Source of the DNA: JABEVB01 sp049965775
GTDB taxonomy: Bacteria; Planctomycetota; Phycisphaerae; WQYP01
Direction: 5' to 3'
Assembly (NCBI GenBank): GCA_049965775.1
Contig: JBMFVX010000005.1
Location: 1-42,620, forward strand
Length of the DNA: 42,620 nt
This document shows positions 15,129-22,951 of the stretch, piece by piece (the first letter of the stretch is position 1; each line of letters begins with the position of its first letter). The notes below the pieces were generated by a model. The model saw only the letters and a list, made by a program, of their open reading frames with translations. It was not told where the DNA came from and did not search any database. Position numbers and translations under genes: made by a program.

Positions 15129-16091
15129 ATGGCGTTTGAGTTTATAAAAAAAGCGATTCATCAGAGCGTTGATAAATTGCGCGGCGGGCTGGCCAAAACG
15201 CGCAGCGCACTTCTCGGTTCACTGCAATCACTTCTGCGCGGCCGAACGCTGGATGAAGCTCTTATCGCCGAACTTAAACAGCGGTTGATCATGTCGGACA
15301 TCGGCGTGGCCGCAACCGATAAAATCATCGGCGACCTGCACACCGCGTGGAAAGAGCGCCGCATTAATTCAGGCGACCAGGTGCTGGAGTTCCTCAAGAG
15401 CGAGCTGCGTCGGTACTGGCCGGCGGAATCGCGGGCGTTGCTGGTGGCAGCTTCTGGCCCGACGGTCATTCTGGTGACGGGCATCAACGGAGCCGGCAAG
15501 ACGACGAGCATCGCCAAGTTGGGGCAGTGGCTTAAGTCGCAGGGTAAAACCGTGATGGTGGCGGCATGCGATACATTCAGGGCGGCCGCTGTTGAGCAGT
15601 TGACCATTTGGGCCGGTCGCATCGGCGTTGAGATCGTGAAGCATCAGATGGGGGCGGACCCGGCGGCAGTTGCTTTTGACGCGTGCCAGGCGGCTAAGGC
15701 CCGTGGTGTAGATGTGCTGATTGTGGATACCGCCGGGCGCCTGCATACGCAGGATCATCTGATGCGCGAACTGGCAAAGATTCGCCGCGTCATTCAAAAG
15801 GTAATTCCTGAAGCGCCTCATGAGGTGCTACTGGTGCTGGATGCCACGACAGGGCAAAACGCCATTCGGCAGGCCGAGGAATTCAAAAAGGCTGTTGAGC
15901 TTACCGGCATATTTTTAGCCAAACTTGACGGCACCGCCAAGGGTGGCATTGTGGTTGCCATTCGACATCAACTGAATTTGCCGGTGAAGTTTATTGGGTT
16001 GGGCGAAACGCCGGATGATATCGCACCGTTTGATCCGGATCAGTTTGTTGAGGCGCTGTTTCAGCAGGAATCGGCGGTAAAGCCAAGTTAA
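15129..16091 (+). CDS. ftsY: Signal recognition particle receptor FtsY
   Basis: A 320-residue SRP GTPase that docks the SRP-ribosome complex at the membrane. An N-terminal helical bundle (~1-100) is followed by the G domain: GINGAGKTTS (118-127), DTFRAAAVEQL (~147), DTAGR (~204) and KLDGTAKGG (~282). The acidic A domain seen in E. coli is absent and the protein begins with a short basic amphipathic segment (MAFEFIKKAIHQSVDKLR), probably enough for membrane contact. The G4 motif reads AKLD where many have TKLD. GAAAGAAA weakly precedes the ATG. It is 37 bases after the ClC gene. Confidence 0.95.
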   Translation: MAFEFIKKAIHQSVDKLRGGLAKTRSALLGSLQSLLRGRTLDEALIAELKQRLIMSDIGVAATDKIIGDLHTAWKERRINSGDQVLEFLKSELRRYWPAESRALLVAASGPTVILVTGINGAGKTTSIAKLGQWLKSQGKTVMVAACDTFRAAAVEQLTIWAGRIGVEIVKHQMGADPAAVAFDACQAAKARGVDVLIVDTAGRLHTQDHLMRELAKIRRVIQKVIPEAPHEVLLVLDATTGQNAIRQAEEFKKAVELTGIFLAKLDGTAKGGIVVAIRHQLNLPVKFIGLGETPDDIAPFDPDQFVEALFQQESAVKPS

Positions 16092-16204
16092 CCCACCTGC
16101 CGAGAGCCACTGCCGTGATACGGTCACTTTTGCCGGCCTTGGCCGCAGCCCTGTATTGCGGGCCGGGGTGTACTTGCTTTACCGGCATTTCTGCGTACGC
16201 TCGA

Positions 16205-17050
16205 TTACGCCACTCGTCGCCGGCGCAGCAGCAGGCCCAACCCGCCGATGGCCAGCAGGGCCAGTGTCGTCGGTTCAGGGACATTACTTGCCGAATTGTA
16301 AATCTGCTGAATATCAGTACTGGAGAGCTGGGTGTTATAGACCGCAACCTCGTCAATGCCGCCATTGAACCACCGGCCAGGAAATACCGTGCTCTCGCCG
16401 ATATTGAAGGCGGCACTGTCAAGCGAGTGGCCGCCCGGGGTGTTCGATGCCACCAATTGGCCGTTGATGTACAAGTCGCGCGAGCTGTTGGCGGTAAAGG
16501 TGGCCGCCACAAAAATCCATTTATTCAAATCGGCAGCTGTAAACGCCGTCGGCGCTACCACATGACCACCGGCCTCGGTATAAAAGTAGAGCAAATTGTC
16601 GTTTTGAATCTGCAGGTCGAAATCATTGCCGTATTGCGATTCGCCGGCGATGTAGAAAAAGCTATTCGTGGTGGATGGTAATGCCGCCATGTTGATCCAA
16701 GCAACCATCGAACCCGATTGGTTGATCTGCCCGGTCAGATCGGTGGAGACGTAGCTGTTGGGATTGGGCGATGTGGTGGAACCGTTGGCGGTCAAATTCA
16801 GGTCGGCATTGCCCGGATGGCCGGCAAGTGTCGGCCCGCTCCCGGAAGCACCCAGGGCGGCACTGCCGTTGAAGGTGCCAGTATAACCATTGACCGAACT
16901 GTTGGCTTGCGATGTGCTGGTAAAGCGCCAGTAGCCGAGCGGATTAAAGCTTTCGACTGTGCTGACGTAATCGGCACGGACAGTTGCGGCTGCCAAGCCT
17001 CCAAAAATCGCCAAGGCTACTGCGCCAGATTTTGCTGTGCGTGCGTCCAT
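16205..17050 (-). CDS. LamG-like PEP-CTERM secreted protein
   Basis: A 281-residue exported protein. A signal peptide (to about ...AAATVRA) is followed by a LamG/concanavalin-like beta-sandwich (YWRFTSTSQANSSVNGYTG; LNKWIFVAATFTANSSRDLY; GGIDEVAVYNTQLSSTDIQQ). It ends in a PEP-CTERM tail: VPEP, a hydrophobic helix and LLRRRR. Such tails are cut and anchored by exosortase/EpsH-type systems and are typical of exopolysaccharide-linked surface proteins in Planctomycetota and others. ATG 17050 is chosen because AGGAG lies seven bases upstream; an upstream frame would start inside the palindromic leader. No exosortase is in the window. It is divergent from a LuxR-type regulator. Confidence 0.88.
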   Translation of the reverse strand: MDARTAKSGAVALAIFGGLAAATVRADYVSTVESFNPLGYWRFTSTSQANSSVNGYTGTFNGSAALGASGSGPTLAGHPGNADLNLTANGSTTSPNPNSYVSTDLTGQINQSGSMVAWINMAALPSTTNSFFYIAGESQYGNDFDLQIQNDNLLYFYTEAGGHVVAPTAFTAADLNKWIFVAATFTANSSRDLYINGQLVASNTPGGHSLDSAAFNIGESTVFPGRWFNGGIDEVAVYNTQLSSTDIQQIYNSASNVPEPTTLALLAIGGLGLLLRRRRVA

Positions 17051-17084
17051 AAAAAAGCTCCTAACAACCAAAAAAGCAGCACCC

Positions 17085-17105
17085 TTCAAGCGAACGTCGC
17101 TTGAA
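17085..17105. promoter_or_regulatory. Perfect palindrome in the PEP-CTERM gene leader
   Basis: TTCAAGCGA-ACG-TCGCTTGAA, nine-base arms with a three-base centre, 35 bases before the minus-strand start codon. In the mRNA it forms a stable hairpin just upstream of a T-rich stretch and the ribosome-binding site. It may be an operator, an attenuator or a translation-control hairpin. Confidence 0.55.
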
Positions 17106-17128
17106 AACGCCACGAACTTTCAAAAGTG

Positions 17129-17148
17129 AGGGAGAATTTTGTCTCCCT
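17129..17148. other. Second leader hairpin
   Basis: AGGGAGA-ATTTTG-TCTCCCT forms a seven-base-pair stem in the leader of the minus-strand PEP-CTERM gene. A third hairpin lies at 17170-17194 (CTGCG/CGCAG with ATGC/GCAT inside). Together these make the ~210-base leader highly structured. Confidence 0.45.
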
Positions 17149-17266
17149 GCTGCCTATTCCGTCGCCGACCTGCGGCATGCCAACCGCATCGCAGTCCACC
17201 AGTCTTCGGCTTGCCCGCAGTGCCCAAGCAGGGCGGCAGGCCCCAAGCTGAAGTAAAAATCGTGGA

Positions 17267-17295
17267 ATAGTAGGCACGAGGCGGGGCAATGTCTA
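17267..17295 (-). promoter_or_regulatory. Probable promoter of the PEP-CTERM gene
   Basis: Read on the minus strand: TAGACA (17295-17290), 17 bp, TACTAT (17272-17267). Five of six and four of six bases match the sigma-70 consensus. It implies a leader of about 210 bases. Confidence 0.5.
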
Positions 17296-17298
17296 TAC

Positions 17299-17315
17299 GC
17301 AATAGTACGTATTGC
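17299..17315. promoter_or_regulatory. Operator-like inverted repeat
   Basis: GCAATA-GTACG-TATTGC lies directly upstream of the minus-strand -35 box and about 160 bp upstream of the LuxR-type gene promoter. Size and symmetry suit a dimeric regulator; binding by the adjacent LuxR-type protein is only a guess. From here to 17475 no gene is seen. Confidence 0.4.
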
Positions 17316-17475
17316 AATTATTTTATTGGAGGCAAAAACGGCTGCGGCGACCCTAATGCCAAGAATTGCCTGTGGGAACCGCCATCGCTTGCGGCTTGCG
17401 GCATTGGCTTCCGTTGCAGGAGGTGCATGTTTATGTAGGATAAAGGCACTGCGTCCGATAAAAATTTTTCCCTCT

Positions 17476-17506
17476 TGACATATTATTGAGTAAGGTGGTT
17501 ACAATA
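17476..17506 (+). promoter_or_regulatory. Promoter of the LuxR-type regulator
   Basis: A consensus TTGACA (17476-17481) and TACAAT (17501-17506) with a slightly long 19-bp spacer. It overlaps the upstream part of the open frame, which argues that translation begins downstream, at GTG 17558. Confidence 0.65.
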
Positions 17507-17557
17507 TGTTGTTCGGCTTCGTTCGCAGTCGTTCTAAATGATGGGAGTAAAGTACCT

Positions 17558-18697
17558 GTGCATTCGCTAACCAACGAAGACTATCAGCAGGCGCTGGATG
17601 TAATTGGCTCGCTGGGCGTCGCCGGCAGTCCGGAAGAGCTCCATCGTAAGCTTGTGCTGCTCATGGGCCGGCTTGTGCCCGCAGATATCATTTCGTATAC
17701 CGAGGTTAACCCCGCAACGGGGCATGTTAGCGGGATTATACATCCGGATGAGTTTGATCTTTCGCACATTACAACGGCCTTGCAGCGATACATGCACGAA
17801 CACCCGGTGATTACGCATGTACAACAAACGGGTTCGCATGATGCATTGCGGATCAGCGATTTTATGTCGCAGAGCCAGTTTCGTGATACCGGGTTGTATA
17901 TGGAACTTTACCGCGGGCTTGGAGTGGAGTTTCAAATAGCGATAACGGTGCCTACCCGCAAACCGGTGATTGGAGCGCTGGTGCTCAATCGCCGCAGCCG
18001 CGATTTTTCCGAGCGCGACCGAATGGTGCTTAACCTGCTACGGCCGCATTTGGCCAATGCGTTTGAGATGGCCCAAATTACAGCACGGCTACAAAGTCAA
18101 CTGAGCCGGCACAAGGGGGTGCTGGATCATCTACCCGACGGGGTGGTGTTGCTTCAGGGCGTCGCGCGGGTGGGGATGTGGACGCACAAGGCCCGGTTTT
18201 GGCTTGACAAATACTTTCCCGCGGACGGGCGCAAGTCAGGCTCGTTGCCGACGGAGATATGCGATTGGCTGCGCCGCCTGCAGGCCCCGGCGCATGAGTC
18301 CGCGGGTGCGCCGACTGAAACGTTGTTACTTAAGACGAATAACCGTGATCAATTGTATATTCACTTTGTGCAGCGCGATGGCGCACCGGCGATACTGGTG
18401 CTCGAGGAACAGCAGATTCCCACATGTGCAAGGCCCTTGGAAGGGCTGGGGCTTTCGAGCCGACAGGCCGAGGTATTGTTGGCCGTGGCTCAAGGCCTTG
18501 GGGATAAACAGATTGCAGCCACCCTTCGGATCAGCACGCGAACGGTTCAGAAGCATTGTCATGCGATTTTTAAGGTGCTTAACGCAAGTGGTCGCCTGGC
18601 TGCGGCTTCAATCGCCTGGCAGCGTCTCCGCGGCAGCACTGCAAAAATGCTTGCGCTGCTGTTTGGCTTGGCTGTTGCGGCTGCTAACATGGTGTAG
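17558..18697 (+). CDS. LuxR-type transcriptional regulator with GAF-like sensor
   Basis: A 379-residue regulator. The N-terminal half resembles a GAF-type sensor (VPADIISYTEVNPATGHVSG; VEFQIAITVPTRKPVIGALV). The C-terminal ~65 residues are a LuxR/GerE helix-turn-helix: LGLSSRQAEVLLAVAQGLGD, then KQIAATLRISTRTVQKHCHA. No phosphorylatable receiver domain is present, so the signal is probably a ligand or redox cue. GTG 17558 is preferred because GGGAG is about ten bases upstream and the promoter core occupies the earlier frame; the start is not certain. A short hydrophobic tail (LALLFGLAVAAANMV) ends the protein. It stands alone, divergent from the PEP-CTERM gene, with a terminator behind it. 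Confidence 0.8.
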   Translation: MHSLTNEDYQQALDVIGSLGVAGSPEELHRKLVLLMGRLVPADIISYTEVNPATGHVSGIIHPDEFDLSHITTALQRYMHEHPVITHVQQTGSHDALRISDFMSQSQFRDTGLYMELYRGLGVEFQIAITVPTRKPVIGALVLNRRSRDFSERDRMVLNLLRPHLANAFEMAQITARLQSQLSRHKGVLDHLPDGVVLLQGVARVGMWTHKARFWLDKYFPADGRKSGSLPTEICDWLRRLQAPAHESAGAPTETLLLKTNNRDQLYIHFVQRDGAPAILVLEEQQIPTCARPLEGLGLSSRQAEVLLAVAQGLGDKQIAATLRISTRTVQKHCHAIFKVLNASGRLAAASIAWQRLRGSTAKMLALLFGLAVAAANMV

Positions 18698-18769
18698 GAG
18701 CCTGTCCGAGGGCTGCTGCATGTTTTGTGCCTTTAGTCGCCAATGATACGATTGTATTTGAGTGCACAC

Positions 18770-18790
18770 GCCGCACGGGTGTGCGGCTTT
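18770..18790 (+). terminator. Rho-independent terminator after the LuxR-type gene
   Basis: GCCGCAC-GGGT-GTGCGGC followed by TTT and an AT-rich stretch. It lies 72 bases after the regulator stop and separates it from the dioxygenase gene. Confidence 0.7.
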
Positions 18791-18839
18791 AGAATTATTT
18801 TGTACCGGTTAACACCCGCCAAGAAACGGGACTGAAGAA

Positions 18840-19787
18840 ATGACCATGACAATTTCGGGCATTCATCATGTAACGGCTATATCCGGCAGGCCACAGGAGA
18901 ACATCGCGTTTTACTCGCAGTTGCTGGGCCTGCGCATCGTCAAGGTGACGGTAAACTTTGATGATCCGACAAGCTATCACATTTATTATGGAGATGCCTC
19001 CGCACGGCCGGGCACGCTCATAACCTTTTTTTTCTGGCCGGGTGCCAGGCTGGCCCGGCGCGGTGCAGGCGAGGCAAATCGGGCGATATTTGCAATTCCG
19101 CGCGGAAGCATCAGTTATTGGCAGAGCCGCCTGAAGGCCGCCGGCGTAGCCAGTACCATGGTTCCGGCAGAAAATGGGGTCGCCGCAGCCCTGCAGTTTG
19201 CCGATACGGAGGGATTGCAATTGGCTTTGACGGAATCATCGAACTTGGACCCGGAGGAACCAAACAGATGTGGGAAAGTTCCACAGGAACATGCGATTGG
19301 AAGAATATGGGGCATTGAGTTGCATGTGAAGGATTTTAGCGCATCGCGCAGGCATCTCACCGATGCTCTCGGTGCAACGACTGTGGCGGCAAGAGAAGGC
19401 GGGTCATTGTTGCGGTTGGGCACAGGTGGCTGGGCCGGAACTATTGGATTGACAGCTTCAGCCCCCGGCGAGCAGATGGGGCGTCTTGGCGCAGGCGCGA
19501 TTCATCATGTGGCTTGGCGAGCAGCGACTGCCGAAGACCAGGATTTATGGCGGGAGCGACTGGCCGTGGGCGGCCTGCACGTGACGCCGCCGATGGAGCG
19601 GGTTTACTTCCGTTCAATTTATTATCGTGAACCTGGAGGCGTTCTCTTTGAAATTGCGACCGACGGCCCCGGCTTTACCGTGGATGAATCGGTGGAGCGG
19701 CTCGGCAAGCAACTTATGCTGCCGCCGTGGCTGGAAGACCAGCGCGAGGCAATCGCCGCCTCGCTGCCACCACTGCAATTTGCCTAA
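18840..19787 (+). CDS. VOC-family ring-cleaving dioxygenase (MhqO-like)
   Basis: A 315-residue two-module vicinal-oxygen-chelate protein. Each half has the beta-alpha-beta pattern of glyoxalase/extradiol dioxygenases. Candidate metal ligands are His in ISGIHHVTAIS (N-terminal), His in AIHHVAWR (~221) and Glu in GGVLFEIATDGPGF (~270). The C-terminal LMLPPWLEDQREAI is typical of the MhqO/PcpA-like hydroquinone dioxygenase group, often involved in quinone resistance. Length is as expected. The ATG at 18840 lacks a strong Shine-Dalgarno sequence (GACTGAAGAA). No linked catabolic genes; substrate not predictable. Confidence 0.85.
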   Translation: MTMTISGIHHVTAISGRPQENIAFYSQLLGLRIVKVTVNFDDPTSYHIYYGDASARPGTLITFFFWPGARLARRGAGEANRAIFAIPRGSISYWQSRLKAAGVASTMVPAENGVAAALQFADTEGLQLALTESSNLDPEEPNRCGKVPQEHAIGRIWGIELHVKDFSASRRHLTDALGATTVAAREGGSLLRLGTGGWAGTIGLTASAPGEQMGRLGAGAIHHVAWRAATAEDQDLWRERLAVGGLHVTPPMERVYFRSIYYREPGGVLFEIATDGPGFTVDESVERLGKQLMLPPWLEDQREAIAASLPPLQFA

Positions 19788-19885
19788 TCCGCATTGCAAG
19801 AATAGTAATCGCTTACGAGCATGACCAAGCTCGCTGAAAGCCTGCACAACAGGTGCGATCTCGCTGCGGGTCGCGCCGGCAATTC

Positions 19886-20806
19886 TTACAGGCCCTTGGT
19901 AAGCATCTTTCTAAAATGTGCCAGTCGAGCCGCAACTTTACCTTTGTGGGCGTTTTGTAAACCCTTAAGCGAGAACGACTCAATGGTGAAGCTGGCCATA
20001 ACTGTGCCAGCCGCGACGGCCTGCTTGAAGGTTCCTACGTCAAACTTGCCCTTACCTGTAAGGTAGCCTAAAAGGCCTCCGGCAAAGCTATCGCCGGCGC
20101 CGGTGGGGTCGAGCACGTTATGTGTGGGAAATGCCGGCATGGCAAAGATGTCCGGCCCGTGGGCTACGAGGCAACCATGCTCGCCCTTTTTAACAATGAC
20201 CACCTGCGGGCCGTTCTTGCGTATGAGTTTGCGTATCATGGTTAGCGCCTTGACGAGGTTGACTTCACCGGTAAGCAGACGGGCTTCAGCATCGTTTAGT
20301 ACGATGCCATCAATGTTTTTAAGACTTTTGATGAGTTCATCACGGTAATTGCGAATCCAGAGGTCGCGCGTGTCGGAGATAACGAGTTTGGGCTTTTTAA
20401 CCTGCCCAAGCAGTTCCATTTGCAGACCCGGGTGGGTCGCGGCCAAAAACACAACTTTTGAATCGGCAAACGCTTTGGGAACCGCAGGCGCCCGCTCCGC
20501 GAGCACATTGAGGTCAACGGCAGTGGTGGTGGCTTCGTTCATGGTGGCATCGTAGCGGCCGCTCCAGCGAAAGGTTTTGCTGCCCTGGCGTTTTTCAAGA
20601 CCGGCAGCGTCAATCCGCGGATGTTTAAAGGCTTTGCTGAATTTGGCTGGGAAGTCTTCGCCAACCACCCCGACCAAACGCACCGTGCAGAAGGCGGCTG
20701 CCGCCCAACTGAAGTATACCGCGGAGCCTCCCAATACTTCGGCAACGTCGCCATGCGGCGTCGAAACGCTGTCAATTCCGATAGAACCTGTTACAAGAAG
20801 CGACAT
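19886..20806 (-). CDS. PfkB-family carbohydrate kinase
   Basis: A 306-residue ribokinase-type sugar or nucleoside kinase. The N-terminal substrate region VTGSIGIDSV, then LGGSAVYFSWAAA, and the C-terminal DPTGAGDSFAGGLLGYL, with the catalytic Asp and anion hole, mark the family. The GH20 gene upstream ends in TGATG, so translation could start at ATG 20818, but GGAG six bases before ATG 20806 favours the latter. Tight coupling to the hexosaminidase suggests it phosphorylates a sugar released from amino-sugar glycans. That is inference: PfkB kinases also act on adenosine, ribose and fructose. Confidence 0.87.
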   Translation of the reverse strand: MSLLVTGSIGIDSVSTPHGDVAEVLGGSAVYFSWAAAAFCTVRLVGVVGEDFPAKFSKAFKHPRIDAAGLEKRQGSKTFRWSGRYDATMNEATTTAVDLNVLAERAPAVPKAFADSKVVFLAATHPGLQMELLGQVKKPKLVISDTRDLWIRNYRDELIKSLKNIDGIVLNDAEARLLTGEVNLVKALTMIRKLIRKNGPQVVIVKKGEHGCLVAHGPDIFAMPAFPTHNVLDPTGAGDSFAGGLLGYLTGKGKFDVGTFKQAVAAGTVMASFTIESFSLKGLQNAHKGKVAARLAHFRKMLTKGL

Positions 20807-20817
20807 ATTGTACTCCA

Positions 20818-22743
20818 TCACTTTTTTTGTTTGCCGGCACGGCGGCTCAAGCCGGCATATTCACCTATTCTCTGATCAAACAGCCGCAGCATATCATCCA
20901 GGCGCGACTGCCGGTTGCGCCGCAGCCACAGGCTGCGATACTCTTCGCGAGCGACTTTATACAGGTTCTGTTGATGTCTGGCAAAGGTTAGAGACGGCGC
21001 TTGGGCGGTGAGGCGTGTCTGCGTATCGACGAGCGAGAGCATGGCCATATCCAGCATCATAGCCAGTTCGCAATGCACATCGCGGGCATCGGGGCGGTTC
21101 AGGCGGTCGCCGGTGATGCGGTCGGTCAGCGGTTGAAGTATCGCCACCGCGCTTTGCACATGAGCGGCATCGGTTTGCGACAGGTACTTTTGCTGGTCCC
21201 ATGGTTCACGCCAGAGCCAATGTTCGAGCGAGGCGTTTCGTATGCGTCCAGTAGCAACGTGTTTGTAAATATTGCCGGCATCGGCAAGCCATTGGGCAAA
21301 GTCCAGACTCTTGGCTTGAAACACATGCGCTGATACCGCTTCATAAAACCCTGTATCGGCTTGCGTTTGCGTATGCCAACTTACCGCCGCGCCATAGGCG
21401 AGGGGCAAAAGACTTATGGCCAACGGCTGCAGATGACCGTAGTCGCCCCAGTCGGTAATGAGATAGCCGATTGCGTGATGCGCCATACCGGCGAGAGCCG
21501 CGCTGTGCATGTTGGCCATGGCATTTTCAGTACGGCCCGTAAGCGACTGCCAGGTGGAAGTGCCAGGGCAAAAGTAAAAAGGCCTGCCGCTGGCGGCAAA
21601 CTGCGCGGCATGTTCTGCAAAGGGGTGATCAAATTCGTAGCCCCATTCCAGCAGAGTTGCATCCGTTGGCAGTTCGGCGATGAGGTTTGGATTTGAAATG
21701 ATGATATCGCCCCAAAGCTGAATGGCTTTACCGTGTTTGCGGGCTAATTCGCTGCAGAAGCAAATCCATTGCAGATACAACCTCCCGACGCCAACCGCGT
21801 CGGCTTGGCTGCGCGATCGGCCCTTGCCCAAATCCCATGATTCGTCGCAGCATACATTTACCACGGGCGCAGAGAAATTAGGCAGAAACTCCTCGTACAA
21901 ATCAGTCAAAAAAGCCCGACTAAGCGGATCTGTCACACAGAGCGACCAGGGGTCTTCACACCAGGGGGTTATGCCCTGGCGGCGAAGCTCATCCGGCTCT
22001 ACCTCGGCCAAATGCCTGTACTTTGGCCGTCGAAGTATTTTATCCATGTGCCCCAGCGAAGCTAGACATGGCACAAACTGTATGTAGCGGCTCCGGCAGT
22101 ATTGATCTAACTCGCGCATTTCAGCCGCAGATGGAGGCGTTGTGTCATCGTAAATATCGGGATGGTTTTGAAAGGCAAAGACGTTTTCAACATACAGTTG
22201 GAATTCATTTATTTTCAGCGCGGCCAGGTCGTTAATCAGCCCTTTAAGGGTCTGCATGGTTGGCACACGACCGCGTGAGACATCGAGCATAAAGCCACGA
22301 TGGTTAAAGTCCGGCTCATCATGGATTATCACCCCCGGCACAACCAACTTGTGCTGTCGCAGCAATTGCACCAGTGTTTGCGCCGCGTAAAAAAGGCCCT
22401 GCTCTGTGGCGGCTTGGGCGTCAGCGCCGCTGCCGCTGATGCGAAGAATGTACCCTTGCGGATGTTTGACGGTATTTGTTAAGCGAAACTCAATGTGAGC
22501 GGCGTGTGGCGCTGAGGATGAACTGGATTTTCGGCATACAAAGTCGTGATGCAGCAGTTGCAGTTGCGTCGTCAAGAGCACCGCCAAGGCGGAATCGTCT
22601 GCGAGCGAAGTGGGAAGAATAATCTCGCCGCGCGATGGAATGGTCCAATGTTGAGATGTTGGCTCCAATGCTTTGGGCTTTGGAATAAGCAGGATGTGCG
22701 GGCAACAGGCGATGAGCAGCTCCGGTAAGGCAACTAAACACAC
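20818..22743 (-). CDS. GH20-type beta-N-acetylhexosaminidase-like glycosidase
   Basis: A 641-residue protein with a GH20 two-domain layout. An N-terminal GH20b-like alpha/beta domain begins at HILLIPKPKALEP. A TIM barrel follows from RGFMLDVSRGRVPT (~173) through NEFQLYVENVFAF and FVPCLASLGHM. The catalytic Asp-Glu pair is in CCDESWDLGKG (~300), and LLEWGYEFDHPF and YLITDWGDYGH supply further active-site residues. A C-terminal helical extension of about 150 residues follows the barrel. No clear signal peptide: the short start MCLVALPELLIACC is ambiguous. The GTG at 22743 has only a weak ribosome-binding site, so the start may be off. It is coupled to the PfkB kinase and probably releases N-acetylhexosamines; the true substrate is unproven. 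Confidence 0.85.
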   Translation of the reverse strand: MCLVALPELLIACCPHILLIPKPKALEPTSQHWTIPSRGEIILPTSLADDSALAVLLTTQLQLLHHDFVCRKSSSSSAPHAAHIEFRLTNTVKHPQGYILRISGSGADAQAATEQGLFYAAQTLVQLLRQHKLVVPGVIIHDEPDFNHRGFMLDVSRGRVPTMQTLKGLINDLAALKINEFQLYVENVFAFQNHPDIYDDTTPPSAAEMRELDQYCRSRYIQFVPCLASLGHMDKILRRPKYRHLAEVEPDELRRQGITPWCEDPWSLCVTDPLSRAFLTDLYEEFLPNFSAPVVNVCCDESWDLGKGRSRSQADAVGVGRLYLQWICFCSELARKHGKAIQLWGDIIISNPNLIAELPTDATLLEWGYEFDHPFAEHAAQFAASGRPFYFCPGTSTWQSLTGRTENAMANMHSAALAGMAHHAIGYLITDWGDYGHLQPLAISLLPLAYGAAVSWHTQTQADTGFYEAVSAHVFQAKSLDFAQWLADAGNIYKHVATGRIRNASLEHWLWREPWDQQKYLSQTDAAHVQSAVAILQPLTDRITGDRLNRPDARDVHCELAMMLDMAMLSLVDTQTRLTAQAPSLTFARHQQNLYKVAREEYRSLWLRRNRQSRLDDMLRLFDQRIGEYAGLSRRAGKQKK

Positions 22744-22829
22744 TCTGCTTTATTGTATAGCCTGACGCCTTTGCACGCAGCTAAGTATTGGTTTGGCGTA
22801 ACGAATTAACGAATCGAAATTGTGATGCC

Positions 22830-22858
22830 TTGACCACCCGCAAGGTATTACCTAGCAT
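22830..22858 (+). promoter_or_regulatory. Probable pgk promoter
   Basis: TTGACC (22830-22835) and TAGCAT (22853-22858) with a 17-bp spacer, about 95 bases before the start codon. The rest of the 22744-22951 gap shows nothing further. Confidence 0.5.
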
Positions 22859-22951
22859 AACGGTGGTTTGAGAGACGGCTGTTTAGCCAAGGGATTAAGC
22901 CGAGCCGTTGGCAGTGGAATTAGGAAGGCGTGTTCATTTTCAGGATTTACG

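Noticed and set aside
17356..17478. A 40-codon ORF upstream of the LuxR-type gene, and an AGGAGG followed by a three-codon ORF.
   Set aside because: Neither has protein similarity or conservation evidence; both end before or at the promoter of the regulator.
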